64,000 nt of DNA, taken from Actinomadura syzygii. Its GTDB lineage: Bacteria; Actinomycetota; Actinomycetes; Streptosporangiales; Streptosporangiaceae. Each line of letters opens with the position of its first letter. Position 1 is the stretch's first letter. Below are positions 8,241 through 17,282 of this stretch, piece by piece. Both the position numbers and the translations under genes were made by a program. The stretch covers positions 62,001 to 126,000 of the forward strand of contig NZ_VSFF01000012.1 in the NCBI RefSeq assembly GCF_008085905.1, written 5' to 3'. The notes beneath the pieces are model-generated. The model was not told where the DNA came from, did not search any database, and worked only from the letters and a program-made list of their open reading frames with translations.

Positions 8241-8700
8241 CCTGCGGGGGATACATGTGATGGCCAGTAGTCGCTGTCCGACGCCCCTGTGCAAGGAACC
8301 GGGCAGCGTGCGACCGATTTCAGAAGACGCTGGCGAATCGTCGTCGGGGCCGGTGAGAACGCGGTACCGGGGGAGTTGTCGATCCTCAGCCGTGCGGGCG
8401 AGCCGCTCAGCGTCCACACCCCCGGCGAGATGACCGAGCCCATCAAGAAATACCGGCGCTAATCAGCAAGGTGACCCACGCGGCCAAACCGGATCACTCA
8501 CCAAACGGAGCCCCGACGGCGTTCAGGAGACCCCGACAGCGGCCCATCAAGTTAAAAGGTGAAAGGAAATAGAACGAATTCAACATTGACATTGTTCATT
8601 GTGTGGAATTAATCTGATCGGGATTCTCGGCTCCAGGATCACCGTGGCTGTGCCGAGCGCCGGCACGGCCTTCGCTTACGCCTGCCTGGAGTGCTGCCCA
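8241..8700. other. Intergenic region, possible 57-codon remnant
   Basis: A plus-strand frame from GTG 8289 to TAA 8462 reads plausibly (VGAGENAVPGELSILSRAG, ending PGEMTEPIKKYRR) but has no clear ribosome site or recognised family. The AT-rich stretch at ~8545-8620 is the likely promoter of the following secreted-protein gene. Confidence 0.3.
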
Positions 8701-9351
8701 ATGATGAACACCGGACGCACAACGCTCGTGGCTCTGAGTGCCACTCTCGCCCTGCCCTGCCCGACCTCCGTCGCGGCGGCCGCGGACCCCCTCCCACCTG
8801 GGGAGATGACCCTGGGGGTGGTGGGATTCGAAGGTACAGGATGCCCGCCTGGACCGGACGGAAAAGTAGAGGTCACCCTTAAGAAGGACCACACCGGATT
8901 CACCATCCGGCTGGGCTCGATGGCTGCCCAGGATGGCGCCGGCTCAGGTCCGGATGACTACCGGAAGCAATGTGACCTCTTCCTTGATTACCACATTCCG
9001 TCGAGCCACACCTTTGCCGTCAGGCCGGTGAACTACACGGTCCGCGGACAACTGCAGTCCGGTGCCTCGGCTGTTCTGACATCGCGGATCTTCTTCCCGG
9101 GCGACCCAGGTCCGCGGACGAGAGTAGAGAAGCTCAGTGGCCCGTTCAGGGGGGTCCGGCAACTTCCGGGCTCTGACACCGAACTGAAGTACAAAGCTTG
9201 TGGGGAGGACCCGCTCATTCGCATCCAGACGGGCATGCTCATCGACATCGGCACTTCGGACAAGAACAGGAAGAGCTTCCTGGAACTGCCCAACGCCGAC
9301 GTCTATGAATTCGCCTGGAAAGAGTGCCCCGCCCCACCCCGACCCCGGTAA
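8701..9351 (+). CDS. Secreted DUF4360-like protein
   Basis: A 216-aa exported protein. It has a signal peptide (MMNTGRTTLVALSATLALPCPTSVAAAA), then a mature domain beginning PGEMTLGVVGFEGTGCPPG, with KKDHTGFTIRLGSM, a CDLFLDYHIP segment, and Cys residues at the ends (KACGEDP, WKECPAPP). This fits the DUF4360 pattern of actinobacterial secreted proteins: G.GCP...V..S.D...T..F..Y. The function is unknown. ATG 8701 is chosen because it gives a normal signal peptide; the upstream ATG at 8599 would add 34 residues of non-signal sequence. Confidence 0.75.
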   Translation: MMNTGRTTLVALSATLALPCPTSVAAAADPLPPGEMTLGVVGFEGTGCPPGPDGKVEVTLKKDHTGFTIRLGSMAAQDGAGSGPDDYRKQCDLFLDYHIPSSHTFAVRPVNYTVRGQLQSGASAVLTSRIFFPGDPGPRTRVEKLSGPFRGVRQLPGSDTELKYKACGEDPLIRIQTGMLIDIGTSDKNRKSFLELPNADVYEFAWKECPAPPRPR

Positions 9352-9417
9352 TGGCGCCCCCAGCGCGCCGCCTCGACCAGGCGATCCGGGAAAGGCTCAG
9401 CGGAGCGTGTGGGGTTG

Positions 9418-10650
9418 CTAGGTGAGTGGGAAGCCGAGTTGGCGGCCTTGTTCGCGTAGGTCGCCGCGGGCGGAGGGGTGGGCGACCTGGTCGACGATTT
9501 GCTGGGCTTGGGAGGCGGCGTCGTGTCCCCAGATGGTCGCGGTGCCTTGTTCGCTGACGATGTAGCTGTGTTGGAAAGAGGTGACCGGCCCGGCGAGGCG
9601 AGGGATGACGGTGGAGACGTCGGCGCGGGGGTGCCAGGACGGGAGGGCGATGATGGCGTGTCCGCCGTGGGAGTGCAGGGCGCCGACGACGAAGTCGGTC
9701 TGGCCGCCGAACCCCGAATAGACGACTCCGCGTACGCGGCTGGCGTTGGCCTGGGCGTACAGGTCGACTTGCAGGGCTGAGTTCACCGAGATCAGACGGG
9801 GTCGGCGGGCGATGAGGCTGGGGTCGTTCGTCTTCTCGGTTCGCAGCATCCGGACGCGTTCGTTGTGGTCGACCCAGTCGTACAGTTCGCGGCTGCCGAA
9901 GGCGAACGAGGCGGTGATGGGGACGGTCCGGTCGAGCGCGCCGGCCTTCTCCAGTGCCAGGACGCCGTCGCTGAACATCTCCGACCACACGCCGAGGCCG
10001 CGGCGGTCCAGGAGGGAGTCCAGGACCGCGTCCGGGACGGCGCCGATGCCGAGTTGCAGGGTCGCGTGCTCGGGCACCAGGTGGGCCACGCGTTGGCCGA
10101 TCCGGGTCGCGATCTCTCCGGGCGGACGCGTCGCCGGCGTGGCCGGCGGCTCGTCGGTCTCGATGGCGTGGGCGATCTCGTCGATGGGCAGGACGGCGTC
10201 GCCGTAGGTGTAGGGCATGTGCCGGTTGAGCTGGGCGATCACGAGTCCGCCGCGGGCGCGGACGGCCTCGATGGCGGCGGGCAGGATGTTGACCTCGATG
10301 CCCAGCGAGACCGTCCCGCCCACGGGCACCGAGGTCTGCACGACGACGACGTCGGGAGGCAGCGGGCCCTTCAGGAGCTCGGGCACCAGCGACAGGCGGG
10401 ACGGGAAGTACCGCAGGTTGCCTCGGCCGCGCATGCCCGCGCCGACGAACGGGGTCTCCAGGGCGACGCCGTCCCGGTCGGGCAGGTCGCCTTGGGCGTT
10501 CAGCATGAACAGCCGGTACTCCGGGAGCGCTTCGTCGAGGATCGGCAGGATCCGGCGCGGGGTGGCGAAGTTGCCCCCGGCGACGACGCGCGGCCGTCCC
10601 GGCAGGCTGGCCAGGACGGCAGCGAGCCGATCCTCCGAGATCACCCGCAT
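9418..10650 (-). CDS. Acetyl-CoA hydrolase/transferase family CoA transferase
   Basis: A 410-aa class I-like CoA transferase (4-hydroxybutyrate/acetate CoA-transferase type). It carries the predicted catalytic Glu region GVWSEMFSDGVL, the family signature GFGGQTDFV, and SEQGTATIWGHDA near the C-terminus. It would move CoA between acyl-CoAs and acetate. ATG 10650 is chosen because CGGAGGG lies about nine bases upstream; an open frame upstream to 10764 lacks a site. It is divergent from the phosphoketolase-acetate kinase pair with a DosR-like box between, so acetate from those enzymes could be recaptured as acetyl-CoA. Confidence 0.87.
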   Translation of the reverse strand: MRVISEDRLAAVLASLPGRPRVVAGGNFATPRRILPILDEALPEYRLFMLNAQGDLPDRDGVALETPFVGAGMRGRGNLRYFPSRLSLVPELLKGPLPPDVVVVQTSVPVGGTVSLGIEVNILPAAIEAVRARGGLVIAQLNRHMPYTYGDAVLPIDEIAHAIETDEPPATPATRPPGEIATRIGQRVAHLVPEHATLQLGIGAVPDAVLDSLLDRRGLGVWSEMFSDGVLALEKAGALDRTVPITASFAFGSRELYDWVDHNERVRMLRTEKTNDPSLIARRPRLISVNSALQVDLYAQANASRVRGVVYSGFGGQTDFVVGALHSHGGHAIIALPSWHPRADVSTVIPRLAGPVTSFQHSYIVSEQGTATIWGHDAASQAQQIVDQVAHPSARGDLREQGRQLGFPLT

Positions 10651-10764
10651 CGGCGCGCCCTCCGGGGTACGGACATCCGTTCCATGGCTCGCATCGTTCT
10701 CTCCTTCGCGCCTCGCGGCGAAGTTCCGTCTCAACAGCGAATACCCCGGGATCTCGGTGTGCAA

Positions 10765-10778
10765 CGGACCAAGGTCCT
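10765..10778. promoter_or_regulatory. DosR/DevR-like box
   Basis: CGGACCAAGGTCCT fits GGGAC-N4-GTCCC with one mismatch at each end. It lies 92 bp before the phosphoketolase start and 115 bp before the divergent CoA transferase start. Confidence 0.6.
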
Positions 10779-10869
10779 TTTCCGAGCCCGCCCGGGTGTG
10801 ACCTTCGACCCTGCCCTGGTGCCGCCGCGGCGTGATTCGCTGAGATCAACGAGCGCAATTGGAGGAGCA

Positions 10870-13233
10870 GTGACGTCCACGACCGCAGACCCCGTTCGCA
10901 CCGAGATCGAGCTGATCGACGCATATTGGCGGGCGGCGAATTATCTGTCGGCCGGGCAGATCTATCTGCTGGACAATCCGCTGCTGCGCGAACCGCTGCG
11001 GCCGGAGCACATCAAACCGCGATTGCTGGGCCATTGGGGGACCTCGCCGGGGCTCAACTTCTGCTACGTCCACCTGAACCGGGTCATCAAGGCGCGCGAC
11101 CTGGACATGATCTACATCATGGGGCCGGGGCACGGCGGCCCGGCGGCCGTCGCGAACGCCTGGCTGGAGGGGAGTTACAGCGAGGTCTATCCTCGAATCT
11201 CCCAGGACGAGGCCGGGATGCAGCGTCTGTTTCGCCAGTTCTCCTTTCCCGGCGGAATTCCGAGCCATGTCGCGCCGGAGACGCCGGGCTCCATTCACGA
11301 GGGCGGCGAACTCGGGTATTCGCTCGCGCACGCTTACGGCGCGGCGTTCGACAATCCGGATCTCGTCGTCGCGTGCATCGTCGGGGACGGGGAAGCCGAG
11401 ACCGGGCCGCTGGCGACCGCCTGGCATTCCACCAAGTTCGTTGACCCGGTGCACGACGGGGCGGTGCTGCCGATCCTGCACCTGAACGGCTACAAGATCG
11501 CCAATCCGGCGGTGCTGGCCCGCATTCCGGAGGACGAGCTGGTCCGTCTCTTCGAGGGGTACGGCTACGCCCCGATCATCGTGTCCGGGGACGACCCGGC
11601 CGTCATGCACCGGGAGATGGCCGAGGCGCTCGACCGCGCCCTCGACGAGATCGCCCGCATCCAGCGGGCGGCGCGGCAGGAGGGCTCGGCGCGGCGGCCT
11701 CGCTGGCCGATGATCATTCTTCGGACGCCGAAGGGCTGGACCGGCCCCGCGCAGGTCGACGGGCTCCCCGTCGAGGGGACATGGCGCGCTCACCAGGTCC
11801 CGCTCGCGGGCGTCCGCGACAACCCCGGACACCTCGCGCAGCTTGAGGAGTGGCTGCGGTCGTACCGTCCCGACGAGCTGTTCGACGGCGAGGGACGCCC
11901 GGTCGCGGCACTGCGCCGACTCGCGCCCGCCGGGGAACGCAGGATGAGCGCCAACCCGCACGCCAACGGCGGCCTGCTGCTGCGCCCGCTCGACCTGCCC
12001 GACCCGCGCGCGTACGCGGTGCCGGTGAAGGAGCACGGCCGGGCCACGGCGGAGGCGACCCGCGTCCTCGGCGACTACCTGCGGGAGGTCGTCGCCGCCA
12101 ACCCGTCCAATTTCCGCATCATGGGACCGGACGAGACCGCGTCCAACCGACTGGGCGCCGTTTTCGAGGTCACCGACCGGGTCTTCGCGGGCGAACTGCT
12201 CCCGACCGACGACCACCTGGCCCGGGCCGGACGGGTCATGGAGGTGCTGAGCGAGCACCTCTGCCAAGGCTGGCTGGAGGGATATCTCCTCACCGGACGG
12301 CACGGCCTGTTCAACAGCTATGAGGCTTTCATCCATATCGTGGACGCGATGTTCAACCAGCACGCGAAATGGCTGAAGGTGACCCGTGGGTTGCCGTGGC
12401 GACGCCCGATCGCGTCCCTCAACTACCTTCTCTCCTCGCATGTGTGGCGGCAGGACCACAACGGCTTCACTCACCAGGACCCCGGTTTCCTGGACGTCGT
12501 CATGAACAAGAAACCGGAGATCGTCCGGGTCTACCTGCCGCCGGACGCCAACACCCTCCTGTCGGTCGGTGACCATTGCCTGCGCTCCCGCGACTACGTC
12601 AACGTAATTGTCGCCGGAAAGCAGCCCGCTCCGGTCTGGCTTCCGATGGACGCCGCCGTCGCGCACTGCACCCGCGGAATCGGGATCTGGGAATGGGCGT
12701 CCACGGATGGCGGAGCCGATCCCGACGTGGTGCTGGCGTGCGCGGGCGACGTCCCGACGCTGGAGACCCTCGCCGCCGTCGACCTGCTCCGTCAACTGCT
12801 CCCGGAACTGCGCGTCCGGGTGGTGAACGTGGTGGACCTCATGCGCTTGCAGCCGGTCGAGGAGCACCCGCATGGGCTGTCCGACACCGAGTTCGACGCG
12901 CTGTTCACCACCGACAAGCCGATCATCTTCGCCTTCCACGGCTACCCGTACCTGATCCACCGGCTCACCTACCGCCGCGCCGGGCACCACAACCTGCACG
13001 TCCGGGGCTACAAGGAGGAAGGGACGACGACCACGCCGTTCGACATGGTCATGCTCAACGACCTGGACCGCTTCCACCTGGTCATGGACGTCATCGACCG
13101 CGTCCCGACCCTCGGCGGACGGGTCGCCCACATCAGGCAGCGCATGGCCGACGAACGCCTCCGCCTCCGCGCCTACACCCGCGAACACGGTCAGGACGCC
13201 CCCGAAATCCAGAACTGGACGTGGCCGCATTGA
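10870..13233 (+). CDS. xfp: Phosphoketolase
   Basis: A 787-aa thiamine-diphosphate enzyme that cleaves xylulose 5-phosphate (and often fructose 6-phosphate) with phosphate to give acetyl phosphate. Signatures are GPGHGGPAAVANAWLEGSY, the ThDP/Mg motif GDGEAETGPLATAWHSTKF, LHLNGYKIANPAVL, and CQGWLEGYLLTGRHGLFNSY. The length matches the family. GTG 10870 is chosen because GGAGGAG immediately precedes it and it gives the normal N-terminus. The stop overlaps the acetate kinase start, so the two are translationally coupled. A DosR-like box upstream suggests induction at low oxygen. Confidence 0.95.
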   Translation: MTSTTADPVRTEIELIDAYWRAANYLSAGQIYLLDNPLLREPLRPEHIKPRLLGHWGTSPGLNFCYVHLNRVIKARDLDMIYIMGPGHGGPAAVANAWLEGSYSEVYPRISQDEAGMQRLFRQFSFPGGIPSHVAPETPGSIHEGGELGYSLAHAYGAAFDNPDLVVACIVGDGEAETGPLATAWHSTKFVDPVHDGAVLPILHLNGYKIANPAVLARIPEDELVRLFEGYGYAPIIVSGDDPAVMHREMAEALDRALDEIARIQRAARQEGSARRPRWPMIILRTPKGWTGPAQVDGLPVEGTWRAHQVPLAGVRDNPGHLAQLEEWLRSYRPDELFDGEGRPVAALRRLAPAGERRMSANPHANGGLLLRPLDLPDPRAYAVPVKEHGRATAEATRVLGDYLREVVAANPSNFRIMGPDETASNRLGAVFEVTDRVFAGELLPTDDHLARAGRVMEVLSEHLCQGWLEGYLLTGRHGLFNSYEAFIHIVDAMFNQHAKWLKVTRGLPWRRPIASLNYLLSSHVWRQDHNGFTHQDPGFLDVVMNKKPEIVRVYLPPDANTLLSVGDHCLRSRDYVNVIVAGKQPAPVWLPMDAAVAHCTRGIGIWEWASTDGGADPDVVLACAGDVPTLETLAAVDLLRQLLPELRVRVVNVVDLMRLQPVEEHPHGLSDTEFDALFTTDKPIIFAFHGYPYLIHRLTYRRAGHHNLHVRGYKEEGTTTTPFDMVMLNDLDRFHLVMDVIDRVPTLGGRVAHIRQRMADERLRLRAYTREHGQDAPEIQNWTWPH

Positions 13234-14330
13234 GAGTCCTCACCGTCAACCCCGGCTCCAGCAGCGTCAAGTTCAGCCTGGTGGAGGCCGACGACACCGT
13301 GCGCGCGCGTGTCGAACTGTCCACGGGCGGGGCGGATCGGGAGGCCGAGCGCGTGCTCGCCTCCGTGGCGCGGCTGCCGCGGCCCGACGCGGTCGGCATC
13401 CGCTTCGTCCACGGCGGACGCGACTACACCCGTCCCGTGGTGATCGACGACGAGGTCGCCGAGCGCCTGCACGAGCTGGCCGACCTGGCGCCGCTGCACC
13501 AACCGCTGTCGCTGTACGCGCTGGGAGAGATCCACCGGGCGTTCCCCGACGTCCCCACCGTGGCCTGCTTCGACACGGCCTTCCACGCCACCCTCCCCGA
13601 GGCCGCCGCGACCTACGCGCTGCCCGCCGAATGGCGCGAACGGTACGGGCTGCGCCGCTACGGCTTCCACGGCCTGTCGCACGCCTACGCCGCCCGCCGC
13701 GCCGCCGAACTGCTGGGCGCCGACCTCTCCGACCTGCGTATGGTGGTGTGCCACCTGGGCGCGGGCGCGTCGCTGGCGGCGGTGGCGGGCGGCAGGTCCG
13801 TCGACACCACGATGGGGTTCACCCCGCTCGACGGACTGGTCATGGCCACCCGTGCGGGGGCCATCGACCCCGGCATCCCGCTGTGGCTGCTGGCGCACGG
13901 CGTCCCCGCCGAGGAACTGCGGGACGCCTTCGAGCACCGCTCCGGGCTGCGCGCCCTGGCGGGGACAGGCGACATGCGCACATTGCGGTCCCGAGCCGCC
14001 GCCCACGACGAACAGGCGGTGTCGGCGCTGGCCGTCTACCATCACCGGCTGCGCGGCCAGGCGGCCGCGATGACCGCCGCCCTGGGCGGGTTGGACGCGC
14101 TGGTGTTCACCGGCGGGGTCGGCGAGCACGCCCCCGAGACGCGCCGGCGGCTGGCCGCCGACCTGGCCTACCTGGGCGCCCGGCTCGACCCCGAGCGCAA
14201 CGACGCCGCCCGGGGCGACTCGGTGATCAGCCCGCCGGACGCCGCGGTCGCGGCGGTCGTGGTCACCGCCCGCGAAGACCTGGAGATCGCCGCGGGCGTC
14301 CGCTCGGCCCTCATCAGGCAGGTGCAATAG
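13221..14330 (+). CDS. ackA: Acetate kinase
   Basis: A 369-aa ASKHA-fold kinase converting acetyl phosphate and ADP to acetate and ATP. Motifs are LTVNPGSSSVKFSL at the start, FDTAFH, RRYGFHGLSH, HLGAGAS, MGFTPLDGLVMATR, and FTGGVGEHAPE. It is somewhat shorter than the ~400-aa norm. The start is GTG 13221 or TTG 13230; both overlap the phosphoketolase stop. With phosphoketolase it forms a two-step ATP-generating route from pentose phosphate. Its 3' end overlaps the convergent SRPBCC-like gene by 17 bases. Confidence 0.95.
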   Translation: MAALRVLTVNPGSSSVKFSLVEADDTVRARVELSTGGADREAERVLASVARLPRPDAVGIRFVHGGRDYTRPVVIDDEVAERLHELADLAPLHQPLSLYALGEIHRAFPDVPTVACFDTAFHATLPEAAATYALPAEWRERYGLRRYGFHGLSHAYAARRAAELLGADLSDLRMVVCHLGAGASLAAVAGGRSVDTTMGFTPLDGLVMATRAGAIDPGIPLWLLAHGVPAEELRDAFEHRSGLRALAGTGDMRTLRSRAAAHDEQAVSALAVYHHRLRGQAAAMTAALGGLDALVFTGGVGEHAPETRRRLAADLAYLGARLDPERNDAARGDSVISPPDAAVAAVVVTAREDLEIAAGVRSALIRQVQ

Positions 14331-14988
14331 AAATCGGGTTTCGGGCGAGGGCCTCGGCGCGTTCTTTGATGCCGAGCAGCATTCTGCGTTCCATGATGAG
14401 GCTTCCGGGTTCCATGACCAGTAGATTGAACAGCCGGGCAGGGATCGAGGCGTGCGGCATCGCGATGCGGTTGCGGCTGATCAGCCGAATTCCCTCGGCG
14501 CAGTGCAGCAGCGCGAACGCCCATACCCAATTGCCGTCCTCGGATCGGAACACCAGCGCGTGGTCGGGGTCAAGGATTTCCACGCGAAGGCGCGGCCCCT
14601 TGGGGCCCAGCGGATACGTTTCGCCGACCTTTAGATTCTGGAATTCGGGGAGGACTTCCCTGGCGCTGTGCATGTCCAGGCCCAGGAGGTTCTCGATCCA
14701 GTCGTAGGTGTAGGCGCCGCCTCTGCCGCTGCCCATCTGGACCAGCCAGGGCCAGACCGCCGTGGCGGGGGCGTGCACCGTGATCGCCCGGGTGGCCAGG
14801 ACGGCGGGCTCGGCCAGCAGATCGTCCCCAGGCATGGTCATGCTCGCCTCGTCGCCGGTCGCGCCCCACGTGAGGCACCGCTCGCGCAAGAACACCCGAT
14901 AGGCCGTCGCGAGGCCCCCAACCGCCAAGCCAAGCCCGATAAGCGTTCTAGCCCTGCCGAATCCATTGATCCCTAGCGGAGTGGTCAT
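14314..14988 (-). CDS. SRPBCC-like membrane-anchored protein
   Basis: A 224-aa protein. A hydrophobic segment (LIGLGLAVGGLATAYRVFL) near the N-terminus likely anchors it. The rest resembles START/SRPBCC folds: ATRAITVHAPATAVWPWLVQ, GAYTYDWIENLLGLD, VGETYPLGPKGPRLRVEIL, and EDGNWVWAFALL. The ligand is unknown. ATG 14988 follows GGGAGACGAG; an in-frame ATG 18 bases earlier is poorer. Its promoter gap carries three DosR-like boxes shared with the divergent alcohol dehydrogenase. Confidence 0.75.
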   Translation of the reverse strand: MTTPLGINGFGRARTLIGLGLAVGGLATAYRVFLRERCLTWGATGDEASMTMPGDDLLAEPAVLATRAITVHAPATAVWPWLVQMGSGRGGAYTYDWIENLLGLDMHSAREVLPEFQNLKVGETYPLGPKGPRLRVEILDPDHALVFRSEDGNWVWAFALLHCAEGIRLISRNRIAMPHASIPARLFNLLVMEPGSLIMERRMLLGIKERAEALARNPISIAPA

Positions 14989-15052
14989 CTCGTCTCCCGT
15001 TGGCACTGTTCGGCTTCGCTTCCAGGCTCTGTCGGCTAAAGGAACGGCGCCA

Positions 15053-15066
15053 GGGACCTTCGTCCT
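15053..15066. promoter_or_regulatory. DosR/DevR-like box
   Basis: GGGACCTTCGTCCT matches GGGAC-N4-GTCCC except at the last base. It lies 65 bp upstream of the SRPBCC-like start. Confidence 0.6.
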
Positions 15067-15121
15067 TCGAGGTACGCGGCACCGTCGAAGTGCACTGTCA
15101 GTGGGTGCGGGGGGCGAGTTG

Positions 15122-15157
15122 CGGACGTTGGTCCTGCCGGTTGCGGACGTAGCTCCC
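15122..15157. promoter_or_regulatory. Two DosR/DevR-like boxes phased 22 bp apart
   Basis: CGGACGTTGGTCCT (15122-15135) and CGGACGTAGCTCCC (15144-15157) start exactly 22 bp apart, about two helical turns. This is the kind of tandem arrangement known for DevR sites in mycobacteria. They lie upstream of both divergent genes. Confidence 0.55.
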
Positions 15158-15397
15158 TCGCCGCGGCGGTCCGGGTCGACGAAGGTGAACGTAGGTGCTG
15201 TTCACAAGCCCCCATCCGCGCGGAATCTTCGACTTCGTCATGGGGATGAACCGCTGGGAGCTGCGGGACGTCCGCTATGCATTTCTGATGAATGACCGCT
15301 ATCCGCCATTCCGACTAGATATGGGCGGCGCGGGGCCCGTGCGCGAGCACCCGGTTTCGCGGTGACCGAGAAGAGACTTCAATGAAGGAGGCATGCC

Positions 15398-16438
15398 ATG
15401 CGTGCGCTCATTTACCACGGCCCTGGGAAGAAGGCATGGGAGGAGGTTCCCAAGCCGCAGCTCATCGACGACGGTGACGCGATCGTCCGAGTGGACGCGG
15501 TGACGATCTGCGGCACGGATCTGCACATCCTCAAGGGCGACGTCCCGGCCGTGACGGACGGGCGGATCCTCGGGCACGAGGCGGTCGGCACGGTCGAGGC
15601 GGTCGGTCCCGGCGTGCGGACGGTCAAGCCGGGCGACCAGGTGCTCGTGTCGTGCATCACCGCCTGCGGAAGGTGCCGGTTCTGCCGCGAGAGCCGCTAC
15701 GGGCAGTGCCTGGGCGGCGGTGGCTGGATCCTCGGCCACAAGATCGACGGGACGCAGGCCGAGTACGTGCGGGTGCCGTTCGCGGACACCTCCGTCCACC
15801 CGCTGCCCGCCGGGGTGCCCGCGCAGGACGTGCTGATGTTGGCCGACATCCTGCCGACCGGCTACGAGGTCGGCGTGCTGAACGGGGCCGTCGGCCCGGG
15901 CGACGTCGTGGCCGTGGTGGGCGCGGGCCCGATCGGGCTGGCGGCGATCATGGGCGCGCGGTTGTTCAGCCCGAGTCACGTCATCGCCATCGACCTGGCC
16001 GACAGCCGACTGGAGGCGGCCAAGGAGTTCGGCGCCGACATAACGATCAACAACTCGCGCGAGGACGCCCTGAGCGCCGTCCGCGACCTGACCGACGGGC
16101 TCGGCGCGGACGTGACGGTGGAGGCGGTCGGCGTGCCCGAGGCGTTCGAGTTGACGGTCGCGCTGGCCCGGCCGGGCGGCCGGATCGCCAACATCGGCGT
16201 GCACGGCGCTCCGGCGGCGCTGCACCTGGAGGAGCAGTGGATCCGTGACATCACCATCACCACGGGCCTGGTGGACACCTTCTCCACCCCGACCCTGCTC
16301 CGCCTGCTGTCGGGCGGCCAGTTGGACGCCGGGCGCTTCATCACCCACCACTTCACGCTGGACGAGTTCCCCACGGCGTACGACGTCTTCGCCGACGCCG
16401 CCCACACCGGGGCTCTCAAAGTCGTCCTGACCCGCTGA
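15398..16438 (+). CDS. Zinc-dependent alcohol dehydrogenase
   Basis: A 346-aa medium-chain dehydrogenase. Catalytic zinc ligands are C38 (TICGTD), H-E in ILGHEAVG, and D in LADILPTGYE. The structural-zinc Cys cluster is CITACGRCRFCRESRYGQC. The Rossmann motif is VVGAGPIGLAAI, followed by an acidic AIDLADSRL favouring NAD(H). It would interconvert an alcohol and an aldehyde, possibly as an NADH-disposal route. ATG 15398 follows GAAGGAGG. DosR-like boxes lie upstream and a terminator hairpin downstream. Confidence 0.93.
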   Translation: MRALIYHGPGKKAWEEVPKPQLIDDGDAIVRVDAVTICGTDLHILKGDVPAVTDGRILGHEAVGTVEAVGPGVRTVKPGDQVLVSCITACGRCRFCRESRYGQCLGGGGWILGHKIDGTQAEYVRVPFADTSVHPLPAGVPAQDVLMLADILPTGYEVGVLNGAVGPGDVVAVVGAGPIGLAAIMGARLFSPSHVIAIDLADSRLEAAKEFGADITINNSREDALSAVRDLTDGLGADVTVEAVGVPEAFELTVALARPGGRIANIGVHGAPAALHLEEQWIRDITITTGLVDTFSTPTLLRLLSGGQLDAGRFITHHFTLDEFPTAYDVFADAAHTGALKVVLTR

Positions 16439-16452
16439 CACCGCCGAAAGAG

Positions 16453-16488
16453 GAGCCGCAGCCGTCGATCGATGGCTGCGGCTCTTTT
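16453..16488 (+). terminator. Rho-independent terminator
   Basis: A perfect 11-bp stem (GAGCCGCAGCC, 16453-16463, with its complement at 16474-16484), a 10-base loop and TTTT lie 15 bases after the alcohol dehydrogenase stop. Confidence 0.85.
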
Positions 16489-16610
16489 CGCGCCCGCACA
16501 CGTAGTCACGCCGTGGGCTTCTAGACATCGACGACCTTCGGCCCCGGGACCCGAGCGGAGCCGCGACCCAGCGTCGACCTGGCCGGATCAATGGCGTTGG
16601 CAGGCCACGG

Positions 16611-17123
16611 TCAATCAGGGCCTATCCGGCTCCGGTCCGGGTGACCCGGGGTTTGGGGGAGTACCGGCTCCACCCGGTACAGGGACGGCATCCCCGCGCT
16701 GCGCGGTGCGATGTCGCGGTGTGCACCGGCGAGGGCGGCGATCAGGTCACGGGCGGTGATCAGACCGACGAGGGCGCCGTGTTCGTCGGTCACGGGCGTG
16801 TAGTCGGTGTCGGCCTCCAGCATGGCCCGGGCCGCCTCGGCCACGGCGGACTGCGGGCGCACCGTGGCGGGGCGGCGGTGCGGCAGAAGGGTGGTCACGG
16901 GACGCCGGGCGTCGCGTGGGGTGGTGGCGTTCCAGGCGGCGGTGAGGGTCTGGGCGTCGATGACGCCCAGAAAGCCGCCCTGGACGTCGGCGACCGGCAG
17001 GTGGTGCACCTCGGCCTTGCACATCAGCTCCCAGGCCATGAGGACCGACTCGTCCTCGGCGATGGTGAGCAGGTCGCGGGACATCAGTTCGGCGACGGCG
17101 CGCTGCTCCAGTGGCTCGGTCAT
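16611..17123 (-). CDS. CBS-domain pair protein
   Basis: A 170-aa soluble protein made of two CBS motifs. The first is VAELMSRDLLTIAEDESVLMA ending PVADVQGGFLGVID; the second is LLPHRRPATVRPQSAVAEA ending PVTDEHGALVGLITARDLIA. CBS pairs bind adenosine nucleotides and act as energy sensors; such stand-alone proteins are common in DosR regulons. ATG 17123 follows GGGGGGAG. It is divergent from the DosS-like kinase, with a DosR-like box in the gap. Confidence 0.92.
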   Translation of the reverse strand: MTEPLEQRAVAELMSRDLLTIAEDESVLMAWELMCKAEVHHLPVADVQGGFLGVIDAQTLTAAWNATTPRDARRPVTTLLPHRRPATVRPQSAVAEAARAMLEADTDYTPVTDEHGALVGLITARDLIAALAGAHRDIAPRSAGMPSLYRVEPVLPQTPGHPDRSRIGPD

Positions 17124-17223
17124 GGCTCCCCCCAGGCGTGTTCCCGTTCCGCCGGCGGCTCCGCCGTCCAGGGCGGAACCTCCTGACGCTCCCCAGCCTG
17201 CGTCCAACATGCGCCTGCTCCCA

Positions 17224-17237
17224 GGGCCGAAGGTCCC
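17224..17237. promoter_or_regulatory. DosR/DevR-like box
   Basis: GGGCCGAAGGTCCC fits GGGAC-N4-GTCCC with one mismatch. It lies between the divergent CBS-protein and GAF-kinase starts (101 bp and about 46 bp away). Confidence 0.6.
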
Positions 17238-17282
17238 ACGGATCGGCTCGGTGTTTCTGGAGCATGACTCTCGTCGCCGTCG

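Larger units (their letters stand above)
14989..15397. other. Divergent promoter region with DosR-like boxes
   Basis: 409 bases without a supported gene, between the divergent SRPBCC-like and alcohol dehydrogenase genes. It contains three GGGAC-N4-GTCCC-like sites, two phased 22 bp apart. Confidence 0.6.

Noticed and set aside
10670..10683. CGGACATCCGTTCC as a further DosR-like box
   Set aside because: Too many mismatches in the right half, and only 20 bases from the CoA transferase start.
9865..10869. Long open frame running into the phosphoketolase gene from upstream
   Set aside because: It is antisense to the CoA transferase; GTG 10870 has the ribosome site and gives the normal family length.
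14966..15295. Plus-strand open frame across the SRPBCC/alcohol dehydrogenase gap
   Set aside because: It overlaps the three DosR-like boxes and has no family features.
16525..16550. Another GACCTTCGGCCCC DosR-like string
   Set aside because: It lies between two convergent gene ends, where no promoter is expected.
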